Of a stretch of DNA of 64,000 nt, positions 22,318 through 32,274 are shown piece by piece (within the stretch, counting starts at the first letter, position 1; each line of letters starts with the position of its first letter). The position numbers and the translations under genes are program-made. The notes under the pieces were generated by a model, which was not told where the DNA came from, ran no database searches, and worked only from the letters and a program-made list of their open reading frames with translations. This stretch comes from Closterium sp. NIES-65. Its lineage: Eukaryota; Streptophyta; Zygnematophyceae; Desmidiales; Closteriaceae. The stretch spans positions 372,001 through 436,000 of the forward strand of contig CANXME010002048.1 in assembly GCA_948144175.1 (NCBI GenBank), in the 5' to 3' direction.

Positions 22318-22543
22318 TGTCGAAATATGATTTACATATTTTATAACTGCTTGTAGTAGTAGGTAGTTATTGTGCTTTGTAGGTGGTGCACCAATTCCAT
22401 TTGCTTTCCTTGTATAAGTCTTGCAACTTTCTAATGCAACAACACTTTTCTCGACTTTCCTTTGGCACAACTCACTCGACTCTCCCTTGGCCTAGGCTAC
22501 TAAGCCTAGGCCCGAAACCCTAGCCTGCTACTTAAACTCAACA
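22318..22543 (+). repeat. 3' LTR of the TRIM-like element
   Basis: 226 bp, followed directly by GGATT. Confidence 0.9.
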
Positions 22544-22689
22544 GGATTAATGAACACTCTTATAACTCAGTTCTTCCTACATATGCAAAGCAGTGGCAAC
22601 AAACCTTTAAGTGCAGTGCTCAATATGTGCAGCCATGAAGGAAGAAAACAAGGTTGTAAGAGATTTGAAGGTGCGCGAGCCAGGTGCAG

Positions 22690-23040
22690 AGCTAGGGAAA
22701 TGTTGATGGCAGCAGTCTGCATGGCTGACTGCACCCACTGCAGCACGTTTCCCTAGGGAAACGGATCAGGCAGGCGCCTGGGAAGGACGTTTGAGGCGCG
22801 TCACAACACGCGGGCCGGGTGCAGAGCTGGGGAAATGTCAATGGCAGCAGCCTGCATGGCCGCCTGCACCCACTGCGGCACGTCGCCCCGCGGGAACTGT
22901 TGGACATGGGGATGGGGGATGTGGGAAATGGGACAGGGGGATGGAGGGAAGGGGAGAAGTAAGGATGTAGAGTGGCAGCAGTCTGCATGGCTGCCTGCAC
23001 CCACGGCGGCACGTCGCCCCGGGGGAACTGTTGGACCAAG
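22690..23040 (-). repeat. Three copies of the QTRT1 last exon
   Basis: The block with acceptor CCAACAG, TTCCC..GG..GACGTGCC, and TGGGTGCAGGC occurs at about 23,030-22,975, 22,905-22,820 and, more decayed, 22,770-22,690. Only the middle copy keeps the [11 protein letters not shown] to AAIDISP reading through to a stop, so it is taken as the working exon. Confidence 0.75.
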
Positions 23041-26000
23041 CACATGAGGAGACGAGGATGGAGAGATGGGGATGGTTGGATTGGGGATTGGGATTTGGAA
23101 TCTGGGATGGGGACTGGGCGGATTAGGGATGCACGGATTGGGGGATGTGGGGATTGGGGGATGTAAGGATTGGGGGATGTGGGGATTGGGGGATGGGAGG
23201 ATTGGGGTTGGGGATTGGGGGATGTTGGGGTTGGGGGTTGGGGTTGGGGATGTATGTGCGTGTGTGTGTGTGTGTGTGTGGAGTATGGATCCGTGGGGGG
23301 AAACTGAAAAAGCGGAGGGTGGGAAGATGGAAAAGGGACGGGGAGAAAGCGCGAAAGGGCACACCTGTTTTTGGAGAAAATCAACCACAAAGCTGCAGGG
23401 AGCAGGGAGCAGGGGAGAAGAGGAGCAGAGGAACAGGGAGGAGGGAAGCAGGGAGGAGGAGAGCAGGGAGGAGGGGAGCAGGGAGGAGGCAAGTGCATGA
23501 GTATTGGACACACAGGGATGCAATGTGATTCTTAGATTATGAGAGAGAGATATGAGGGGTTACGAGGGATTATGGGATTATGTGGGATTAAGAGGGATGT
23601 AAATGGCGAGGAAGGAAGGGAGGCAAATGAAGGGAGGGAGGCACATGAAGGGAGAAAGGGAGGGAGGCATACCTGGGGAAGGTGTTATTAAGAATGGCGT
23701 TGTGCATTGACCTTGTGAGCTGCATTGCCAGGGAGGAGAGGGGGGCATGGGATGGGTGCAGAGACAAGCCCATTTCACATGTGAGCAGGGTGGACATGTG
23801 GGAGTAATGGGCCGGCTGAGAGGCATGCACTGTCTGTTAGACAATTACAACAGACAGTGCCCCCCGCAACTGCCATGCCCTACACCTCCCCCACATTCCA
23901 GTTTCACTCTCACTCGCACTCGTTCATAAACCCACTACTCCCCCAGCCAACTTCCGCTCTCAACATATGCTTCCACTCTCACCTCGTCTCACATCCCCAA
24001 CATCTCCTACCCACCGCCTGTGCCATCCCAATCACATCTCATCTCATGCCACCTCTCTCGCTCTCTCCCCATCTCCACCCATAGCCCCCCTTCCCTCCCC
24101 CCCCCCCCCCACCGAACTCCCCTCCAACCCCCCCACCTGCATCATGTAGGCGATGTTGTGGATGGTGAGCAGATGGTGGGATTTGTGCCTCATCCCACCC
24201 ACCCATACCCCACCCCACTCCCCTCACCTGCATCATGTAAGCGATGTTATGGATGGTGAGCAGGTGGCAGCCCACGGGGTCCTTGGTCACCAGCGAGTGC
24301 AGGTAGGCGCGTGAGAAGCTGCGGCACGCCTGGAGGGTGCAGAGAGATGTAGTGTGGTGCAGTGGGGTGTGGGGGGTGCATTCAGGAGTGGGATGTGGTG
24401 GAAGGTGAAACCTGAGACGGTTTGACTGAGCAGGTGGCAGCCAACAGGGTCCTTGGTGACCAGTGAGTGCAGATAGGCGCGTGAGAAGCTGCGGCACGCC
24501 TGGAGGGGTGCAGAGGGATGTGGTGTTGGGGATGAGAGGCGAAGAGTGCAGATTCACAGGCGGAGAGCAGCAGGCAGCAAGGCAAACCCAGCAGGCAGGG
24601 CAGCAGTGCAACTCACCAGGCAGGAGCAGGAGGCGTCGATGGAGTGGTGGTTGGCAAGGAAACACTGACACAGACGCACCAGGAGCAAGGAGGGCGGCGG
24701 GGAGACGCACCAGGCAGGCAGCAGAGGGGCAGTGTGACCCACCAGGCAGGAGCAGGAGGGGTCGATGGGGCGGTGGTCATTCGCCATTGCAGCATGCTTG
24801 AGCTTCAACACGCCCTCTGGTATCAGAGCCGTGCCGAAGCGTGCCGTGCGCGTCGGGTAGACACAGTCGTACATGTCTGCCCCCAGGGCGGAGCACACCA
24901 CTATGTCCAATGGGTACCCCACTCCCTGCACAGCCACACGCATGCACACACGCACGCATGCGCACATGCACACAAGCATGTTTGAGGTACACATTGGAGA
25001 AACAGTCGTACATGTCCGCTCCCAGGGCTGAGCAAACCACTATGTCCAATGGGTACCCCACTTTCTGTGGTGTTTGGACGGGAAAGGGGGAGGGTCACAG
25101 GTATGTCTGATACACAACATGCCATGCCATTCCATGCCATGCCATCCCATGCCATGCCGTACCATACCATGACGTATCTTGGCTTGTTGGCCGGCAGGGC
25201 TGCCGTGCACTGCGCCACTACACGCCAAAACGACTCCTTGTCCTCGCCGCCCGCCAACCCACCAATAGCGTACCTGGAAATGATCAATGGAGTGAAGTAT
25301 AATGGGTGGGATGGGAAGGTGGTGCGGATGAAGCAGACGCTGAGAGGCAATGGGACAGAACTGCAATTCTGGATCATACAGAGCAACGCAGGCTGAAGCC
25401 ACGAGCCAATACAAAATCATTGCCCAAACAGAACGGCATTAGCGGTGGTGACACTGCTGTGAACCAATCCGGACTCGGCTCTGATCGTGCGGGGGTAGGC
25501 CGCACGATCCACACTGACGTACCCGGGTAGGTCTCTGTCAATGAGCCCCTTCAGACAGATGTCCCTGCATGCATCAAGGGGGGAAGAGAGAGCGGAGAGA
25601 ACAGGCGGCAGGCAATGGGAGAGGAAGATGGTAGCAGCAGGGAGCAGGAGAAGGGCGTGCAGGAGATGGAAGTGTGGTTGAGTCGATTCCGAAACTCCCC
25701 CAAAAGTGAATCTCATATTGCTGGTGGAGAAAGCGAAGCGAGAGAGGAAAGAGGAGAGAAGATGACGGAGATGTGCTGTGCTGACAACACTACTGCCTAT
25801 GCCACACTGTCAGACGCCCTTCGGTTTGCCTTCACAAGAATTCACTCACCTGAACCTGCTATTCTAAATTATAACGCTGTTTCCACCTGAGCAGCTAGCA
25901 CCTGAGTTTTCACCTGAGCTTAGGGTCCAGCCCTCCCTGCACAATCCCAAAGAGGTTCTGATCGTGCGGCCGGCTGTGGGCTGCGGGGAGAGAGGGGAGG

Positions 26001-29000
26001 GAGGGGAGGCACAGCAGCATGCAGGAGACTGGAAGGCTGGGAGGTCGCTGGGAGGCTGGGAGGCTGGGAGAAAGAGGAGCGGGTGGGGCGCTGTGGAGAG
26101 CAAGCAGAGGAGAAATGACGAGCTGAACCTCACTGCCTGCTCTCAGTGACACTGGGAGGAATCCCAGTGTCATGTGATGGCTTGTGATGTGAATGCTTAC
26201 TTGGACCCTCGTACCCCACGAGCCTTACAACCAGTGGCTTTTCTCAATTGGTACCCGCATAGTCACTACATTTAGTTTCACACATGATGCACATCTACGT
26301 CCACCTCACCCTGCCTGCACCCCTCACTCCACCCACCCTGACCCCCCCCTGCCTGCACCCCCCCTGCCTGCACCCACCCCTGCCTGCACCCACCCCTGCC
26401 TGCACCCACCCCTGCCTGCACCCACCCCTGCCTGCACCCACCCCTGCCTGCACCCACCCCTGCCTGCACCCACCCCTGCCTGCACCCACCCCTGCCTGCA
26501 CCCACCCCTGCCTGCACCCACCCCTGCCTGCACCCACCCCTGCCTGCACCCCCCCTGCCTGCACCCCCCCCTGCCTGCACCCACCCCTGACTCCACCCAC
26601 CTCGGCCCATGCCCCCCACCCTGCCTGCACCCCTCACTCCACCTCACCCTGCATGCATCGGTCCATCCACCTCAGCGTGCGATGTGTCGCCTCCTCGATG
26701 CGCGGGCCTGACACCAGGCTGCTGACCACGTCATCCAGAGCCATGATGATGTCAGCACCGATCTTGTTCTGCGCTCCTTCCAGGATACAGCCCATGAGTT
26801 AGTCACACAAGAGAAAACGCATGGCGGAGGGCTTTTAAGGGGTGTGATCTGGTGAAATGAATGGTGGGTGATGGAGGTAATTCAAAGTAAAACACACATG
26901 GTCGTTCATTAAAAGAGACCAAGCGGATCACCTGTAGTTCCCAATTCTAGTCCCCTCCCACAGTTCCCTCCCACAGTTCCCTCCCACAGTTCCCTCCCTC
27001 AGTTCCCTCCCACAGTTCCCTCCCACAGTTCCCTCCCACAGGCACCTGGATGGCGATGGACTCTTCTGTTGGCACTTTACACTGTTTCAGGTCGCGTAAA
27101 CGCCCAAGCCCAACGCCCAACGCCCAACGCCCGTGCAGTGGAGAGCAGTGAATTGCAGTGGAGTGTGGTGGAGTGCGGTGGCCCGTGGGGGTTCGTGTGG
27201 GAGGCACCTGAATGGCGACGGACTCTTCTGGTGTGAGCAGCATGTGAGTGCCGTCCACAGGCGACTGGACTGGAACTCCACACCCTGCTCTGTGATGTCC
27301 GCCAGGCGCTGTGCTGGTGCAGAGTGGTGGAGTGCGGTGGAGTGCATTGGAGTGCATTGGAGTGCAGTGGAGTGCGGTGGAGTGCGGTAGAGTGCGGTGG
27401 GGGTTCCTGTTGGATTCACCTGAATAGCAATGGACTCCTCAGGCGTGAGCAGCATGCGCGTGCCGTCCACTGGCGACTGGAACTCCACCCCCTGCTCTGT
27501 GATGTCCGCCAGGTGCAGCAACGACACCTGCCACGGTGCACAGCGGTGGAGAGGAGTGCAGGGCGGTGGAGGCCGGTGTGCGGCAAAGCACGCAGTGTGG
27601 TGGCGGCGGCAAGCAGCAGCAAGAGGACCCGGTGTGGGCCGGGCATGGCATGGTATGGCATGCAACAGCGCTGCAACAGAGGTACCTGGCTGCCGTTTGA
27701 GCAGTGTGTGCATTCCCCATGCCTATACTCCCTTCCCCGTGTCTACATTCTACCCCTCCCACCTTCTGCAAGCGAGGCACGCACAATCTAGGACCCGCCC
27801 GTGCCATCTTAAAGCCCACTCTCTCACCATTTGAAACCCCCCCGAGTCAGTGAGCAGTCCGCGCGGCCAGTCCATGAACGCACGTAGCCCGCCCGCGCCA
27901 TCTTAAAGCCCCAACCCCTCACCATCTTAAAGCCCCATCCTCTCACCACCTTAAAGCCCCACCCCCCTCTCACCATCTGGAACCCCCCCGAGTCAGTGAG
28001 CAGGCCATGGGGCCAGTCCATGAACACATGCAGCCCGCCCGCGCCATCTTAAAGCCCCAACCCCCCACCATCTTAAAGCCCCAACCCCCCACCATCTTAA
28101 AGCCCCCTCTCACCATCTGGAACCCCCCCGAGTCAGTGAGCAGTCCACGCGGCCAGTCCATGAACGCATGCAGCCCGCCCGCCTCAGCGATGACGTCAGC
28201 GCCGGGGCGGTTGGCGAGGTGGTATGTGTTCCCCAGCACCACCTGGCAGCCCAGCTCGCCTAATTGTTGCGCTGTCAGGCCTTTGATTGTGCCTGCTTGG
28301 GTCCAGTGAGGGTAGGGGACAGGGGAAGGAGAGAAGAAGGGTGCGGACAGGGAAGGAAGGGAAGCGGTTGGCAATGTGGTCTGTGTTCCCCAGCACCACG
28401 TGGCAGCCCAGCTCTCCCAGCTGCTGCGCTGTTAGGCCCTTGATTGTACCTGCCTCGGTCCCGTGAAGGAAGGAAAAGGAAGGGGAGGATAAGGGTGCGG
28501 ACAGGGAAGGACGGAAAGGGGTTGGCGAGGTGGTAGGTGTTTTCCTCCCCAGCACCACCTGGCAGCCCAGCTCGCCCAGCTGCTGCGCTGTCAACCCCTT
28601 GGTGGTCCCTGTTGTGGTGGCAGTCGGAACGGGGCGAGGACATGGGAGGGAAGGGAAGGTGTGGGTTGAGTGTCATAAGTCACATGGTGTCATAAGTCAC
28701 ATGGTGTCATAAGTCACATGGTGTCGTAAGTCACATGGTGTCATAAGTCACATGGTGTCATAAGTCACATGGACAGAGCCAAACTGGTTGGCGAGATGGT
28801 GACGGGGCTGCAAAAGCACCACCTGCGACCCAGCTCACGCAGCTGCTGGTCCGTCTAAACCCCCTTTAACCCCTCACAATCTCAACCACTCTCAGCACTC
28901 TCAACCATAGTAGGGAACCCACCTTGCGTGCCCACGGGCATGAACATGGGCGTGAGGCATCTGCAGCCGCATTCTCGCTACATGCTGTCTAAGCTCCTCT

Positions 29001-29430
29001 CAGCCCATCTAAACCCCCTTCAACCCCTCTCAAAACCTGTCAACCACTCTCAACACCCGTCAAGGACCCACCTTGCGTGCCCACGGGCATGAACATGGGC
29101 GTGAGGCAGCTGTGGTGCGGCAGCGTCATTCGCGCCGCTCGCGCGCGCCCGTGGGTCGCCAGTACCTGCCGCCGCCGGCGGGAGAAGGGAGGGGCGGGGC
29201 GGGGGAAAGGAGGGCGGGGGGAAGGAGGGCGGGGGGAAGCGAGGCGCGGGGGAAGGGAGGGGCGCACGCGGGAAGGGAGCCCAAAAACGCAACAGTTTCG
29301 CGTGTGCGTGACAACAGTGGTTGCGAGAAGAACCAACAGGGGAAGAATGGGGTGGGGGGGAACGGGACAAGAGGCGGAAGGTTTGCACTCAGTTCAGTTG
29401 ACGAACGCGCACCTCGAATTCTAGCGCCAT
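22801..29430 (-). CDS. QTRT1: Queuine tRNA-ribosyltransferase catalytic subunit (TGT/QTRT1)
   Basis: Exchanges guanine-34 for queuine in tRNAs with GUN anticodons (His, Asn, Asp, Tyr); the eukaryotic enzyme pairs with QTRT2. Exons read on minus: 29430-29413 (MALEFE), 29165-29072 ([14 protein letters not shown]), 28292-28114 ([24 protein letters not shown]), 27527-27420 (PEESIAIQ), 26768-26648 ([12 protein letters not shown]), 25980-25914 ([13 protein letters not shown]), 25564-25523, 25273-25168 ([19 protein letters not shown]), 24925-24743 ([17 protein letters not shown]), 24329-24228, 23719-23673 and a last exon near 22893-22801 ([15 protein letters not shown]). Phases agree at every joint up to the eleventh exon. 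Known catalytic residues are present: Asp of LTDSGGFQ and nucleophile Asp of GADMYD. The zinc site CSCLV-AC plus His of LLTIHN is split over two exons. A short exon before the last one is still missing: the eleventh exon ends in phase 2 and the last begins in phase 0. Nearly every exon has partial copies in the adjacent introns. Confidence 0.9.
24116..24512 (-). repeat. Partial copies around the QTRT1 zinc-site exon
   Basis: The exon at 24,329-24,228 has an upstream partial copy (24,512-24,430) with its acceptor and the [17 protein letters not shown] stretch, and a downstream partial copy (24,160-24,140) with the [10 protein letters not shown] end and donor. Confidence 0.8.
24610..25066 (-). 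repeat. Partial copies of the QTRT1 nucleophile exon
   Basis: An upstream copy at 25,066-24,995 repeats [20 protein letters not shown] and then leaves the exon. A downstream copy of the exon end with its donor (IDASCSCLV) lies at about 24,645-24,612. Confidence 0.78.
26352..26590 (-). repeat. 16-bp minisatellite in a QTRT1 intron
   Basis: About 14 copies of CCCCTGCCTGCACCCA beside the donor of the exon ending at 26,648. It gives open frames in several phases, which are not genes. Confidence 0.85.
27020..27300 (-). repeat. Partial copies of the QTRT1 exon at 27,420-27,527
   Basis: Two further copies of the exon end: about 27,290-27,205 ([20 protein letters not shown]-type reading with donor) and 27,067-27,040 (EESIAIQ plus donor). 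A GGAGTGCAGTGG-type simple repeat (27,130-27,400) links them. Confidence 0.75.
27824..28065 (-). repeat. Two partial copies of the QTRT1 TDSGGFQ exon
   Basis: The exon end [18 protein letters not shown] with its GTGAGA donor is repeated at about 28,030-27,968 and 27,888-27,826 downstream of the working exon. The copies are joined by CACCATCTTAAAGCCCC repeats. Confidence 0.82.
28380..28625 (-). repeat. Two partial copies of the QTRT1 [11 protein letters not shown] exon start
   Basis: Upstream of the working exon (start 28,292) lie partial copies at about 28,450-28,375 ([20 protein letters not shown]) and 28,605-28,545, each with the acceptor side. A third, short duplicate of the preceding exon (MFMPVGTQG with donor) lies at 28,965-28,920. 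Confidence 0.82.
28672..28772. repeat. 17-bp tandem repeat
   Basis: About six copies of CATAAGTCACATGGTGT in a QTRT1 intron. Confidence 0.85.
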
Positions 29431-29778
29431 GCTGCTGCTGCTGGCGCCGCCGCCGCTGCCGCGACTGCCGCTGCTGACGCTGCTGCTGCTGCAGCCGTTG
29501 CTTATGCTGGCGTCGCTGCGGGCGACGGCATTCAGCCGATTTGCTGCACCATGCGCTGTGGATTGGCCGTGAAGGCCTTGCCGTAAGGAATGGTACCGGC
29601 AATGGCGGCGGTGTGGCGGCGACAGACGAGGTGTCGCGACGGGCGACAAGACGAGACGGAGTGACCAGCGGACACTCGCAAGCTGCGACATTTACGATCA
29701 CAACACGAATCCTCCTGTGGACCCGTCAAAACAAATTGTTTAATATAAAATATAATAACATTTATAAATATATTTTCA

Positions 29779-29851
29779 GCCGCCCTAGCTCAGTTGGTAG
29801 AGCGCAAGGCTCTTAACCTTGTGGTCGTGGGTTCGAGCCCCACGGGCGGCG
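29779..29851 (+). tRNA. tRNA-Lys (anticodon CUU)
   Basis: 73 nt fold into a complete cloverleaf: acceptor GCCGCCC pairs with GGGCGGC, D arm GCTC/GAGC, anticodon stem CAAGG/CCTTG around loop CTCTTAA (anticodon CTT), variable loop TGGTC, T arm GTGGG/CCCAC with loop TTCGAGC, discriminator G. The A box (TAGCTCAGTTGG) and B box (GGTTCGAGCCC) are intact. No intron. It lies 349 bp upstream of, and divergent from, QTRT1. Confidence 0.97.
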
Positions 29852-29878
29852 AATATTACCTTTGTGTACACGTTCTCA

Positions 29879-29883
29879 TTTTT
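29879..29883 (+). terminator. Likely RNA polymerase III stop for tRNA-Lys
   Basis: First run of five T after the tRNA, 28 nt downstream of its 3' end. Confidence 0.6.
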
Positions 29884-32274
29884 CTGCTTTTTGTCTTGAG
29901 TATATGTGATGGTTGTGTGTAACGCGGATGTGAACTCCAAGCCTCAAGGCTTCTACGTGGAGCATCATTGTAGGTCAAGAAACTGTCGCACGTTCCATTT
30001 ACTTTGCCCCCTCCCCAATCGCGCACCAATTGCTGTCGCCATCGCAGGGGCAAGCAGAGCCGCGTGCGAGCCGGGATTCGGGAAATAGCACACAGTGGAA
30101 CATCGAAGCGCGGCAAACCAATCAGAAATGCGCCCCTTTCACAACGCAACTCGTCACTCCCATCCCACGTTTCGCATTCCTTGCTATTTTCCACCACATC
30201 TCCAGCGCAACATTTTCCACCTCGCTCGAACGAGGAGCTCCACTGCTGCTGCTGCTGAGCAGGGCTGTGCCGTCACTTGATAGTCGCATCCGAAGCGCGC
30301 CAGTCGTGAAACGCTGACAAGTCAGCAAAGGTGTGCTGAGTTGCGTCCCGTCCCGTGGTGAGCCGAGTAGCCAAGTCTCTTTCTGCCATGGCCACTCCAC
30401 TGACAACGCCAGAACCCCGCTGCACCGTGCCCTCCTTCAGTTGTTTACCGCCATATCCACCCTCGCTTCAGTCCCACGTGATACGATATTAGCTCCATTC
30501 GCTATGTGAGGCAGCGCTCCTAAGAACCGCAACGCGAGAATGGACCAGAGCATACAATGTGCGGCGCGGCAGAAACGCGTTTCAGCAATACGATCTTATT
30601 AATCGGCTAACACAGCTACTAGGCACGCCACTCCAGCATCGCATGCAAGTGTAATCAGCAATCCTACTAGCGCCTGGTAAACTTGAAATAAGTAATCACG
30701 CCTAGTAAACTTGAGATAAGTAATCACGCCTAGTAAACTTGAGATAAGTAATCACGCCTAGTAAACTTGAGATAAGTAATCACAAAGGTACTGACTATCT
30801 CTAGCGGAGGTTTCCACTACCTCCATCTACAGCCTCTGCGCGAGCTGCAGTGTAGAACCGTCCATACACCCGCCGATCTGCGCGAGTCGCGGGGATGAAC
30901 TCTGCCGCGCTGCTGCTTCTCCCGCTCCTCACCCGCCTCCTTCCGCGCCAGCTCGGCGCGCTTCACGCAGAGGGGAGCTCGAGCGCCCTCGTGCTCTCTC
31001 CTGATTGGCGGGCGGACGCAGGAAATGGGGGAAGGGCTGTGGGGGAGCATGGAGGGGCAACACGGGGGGAAGGCGGGGTTGTAGTCCGGGAAGAAATGAG
31101 ACAGCTGGGGGAAGTCCGCCAAGGGGGGAAAATGGCAGCGGCGCACCGGTTGCTGGTGGTGAATGGCGGGAGAAATCAAAGTGGCGCTGGGAAGCGCCGG
31201 GGGAGGGGGAAGGGGAGGGAAACGGCGGCCACGGCAGCGGAAAGAAAAGGGGCGAGAGGGGCGAGGGGAGTGGCAGGAAGAATAGGAGCTACCCCGTCGG
31301 AAGCATCGCCGCCTCGCAACCACGCTGTAGGTCGCGCCAAAGGGAAAGGGCACAAGGGGGAGAAGAGGCATGGGAGGGGCGCAAGGAGCGGAGCGAGGCA
31401 GGCTGCTCGAGGGGGAGGCGTGCGCACAGGAAAGATTCTGACCAGTCGGACGCAGCCGCTGCGTCACTCCCAGAGGAGGCCAGCTACGGTGCAACGAAAA
31501 GGAGGGCAACGTCAGAAAGGGGCGAAGAAAAGTTTGAAGAGGCGGGTCCCGAAGGGGGTTGTGAGTCAGCTGTACAACGCAATGCAGAAGCCAAGCAGGG
31601 AGGGACGGCGCAGGACAGGCGCAGCAGCGGGGGGGGCACAAGGGGGAGGCAAGGCGGCGAAACGCCCTAGCGGTGGCCGCGGAGAGGAGCAGTTGCCGGA
31701 AGCACAGCTCGTGCGCGGGCGGACGGGGACAACAGGGGGGGGAGGGAGGCGAGGCGGAAGAGGAAATAGCAAACGCGGCGGGGGATCAGTGGAGCTGCCT
31801 ACACCGTATGGTTATGTTCCCACTTGAAGCTGACATGTTTGTGCCGCCTACTAACTGCCTAACAACTGGAACTAGCTAGGGGAGTGCCTTGTAGTCAGGT
31901 CTTATGCAGCTCATCTTGCTGTTGGAAACTCCTCAGGTGCAGGGCTCTTGCTGTTGCCATACCAAAACGTGTCAATGGAATGTATTCGGCCTACTGTAAC
32001 ATGATCGCACATATGCACTGCAGCGCAGCATTTGCTCAAAGGCTTGCATTGCAAACATAACCACATGCAAGCTTTGCCTAAAGAACTAGCCTAGCAGGGG
32101 TGAACTAGCAACTGGCCACCACACAAAGGGAGCTCCAGGCGGAATCTAATGAAAACCCCACTGAAGCAAAGCGGGGGGGCATAGTAACACAAGCATCTCA
32201 CTAGCCTAGCCTGATCACTGCTGCCGGTACCTGCGACCCAATGGTGGGGCAGCTTCGTCTTGCTCTTTACACGC
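29884..32274. other. Intergenic region, no supported gene
   Basis: Between the tRNA and the SRFR1-like stop. 30,860-31,830 is very GC-rich and open on both strands for about 300 codons (one plus frame begins with a hydrophobic stretch, MNSAALLLLPLL), but residue composition (Gly/Arg or Pro/Ser) and lack of any family motif make both doubtful. Confidence 0.5.
30671..30782. repeat. 28-bp direct repeat, four copies
   Basis: Unit starts CGCCTAGTAAACTTGAGATA and ends AGTAATCA; copies begin at 30,671, 30,699, 30,727 and 30,755. Only the first differs, at two positions. Confidence 0.92.

Larger units (their letters stand above)
21066..22543 (+). mobile_element. TRIM-like small LTR retrotransposon without coding genes
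   Basis: 1,478 bp, with LTRs 21,066-21,292 and 22,318-22,543 and an exact 5-bp target duplication GGATT (21,061-21,065 and 22,544-22,548). TGGTATCAGAGC, the classic initiator-Met-type primer-binding site, directly follows the 5' LTR, and ACTTATGGGGGCG precedes the 3' LTR. The 1.0-kb interior holds no Gag or Pol; it is a tandem repeat plus GC-rich DNA. Size and content fit a terminal-repeat retrotransposon in miniature, moved by another element's enzymes. The LTRs differ at about 5-6 positions in 226, so it is older than the neighbouring copia insertions. Confidence 0.88.

Noticed and set aside
26193-26802. Frames rich in [12 protein letters not shown] on plus and [11 protein letters not shown] on minus
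   Set aside because: Generated by the 16-bp minisatellite within QTRT1.
30817-31827. A 310-codon plus frame (MNSAALLLLPLL start) and a 274-codon minus frame
   Set aside because: Overlapping on opposite strands in GC-rich DNA, with biased composition and no motif of a known family. RNA evidence would be needed before calling either.
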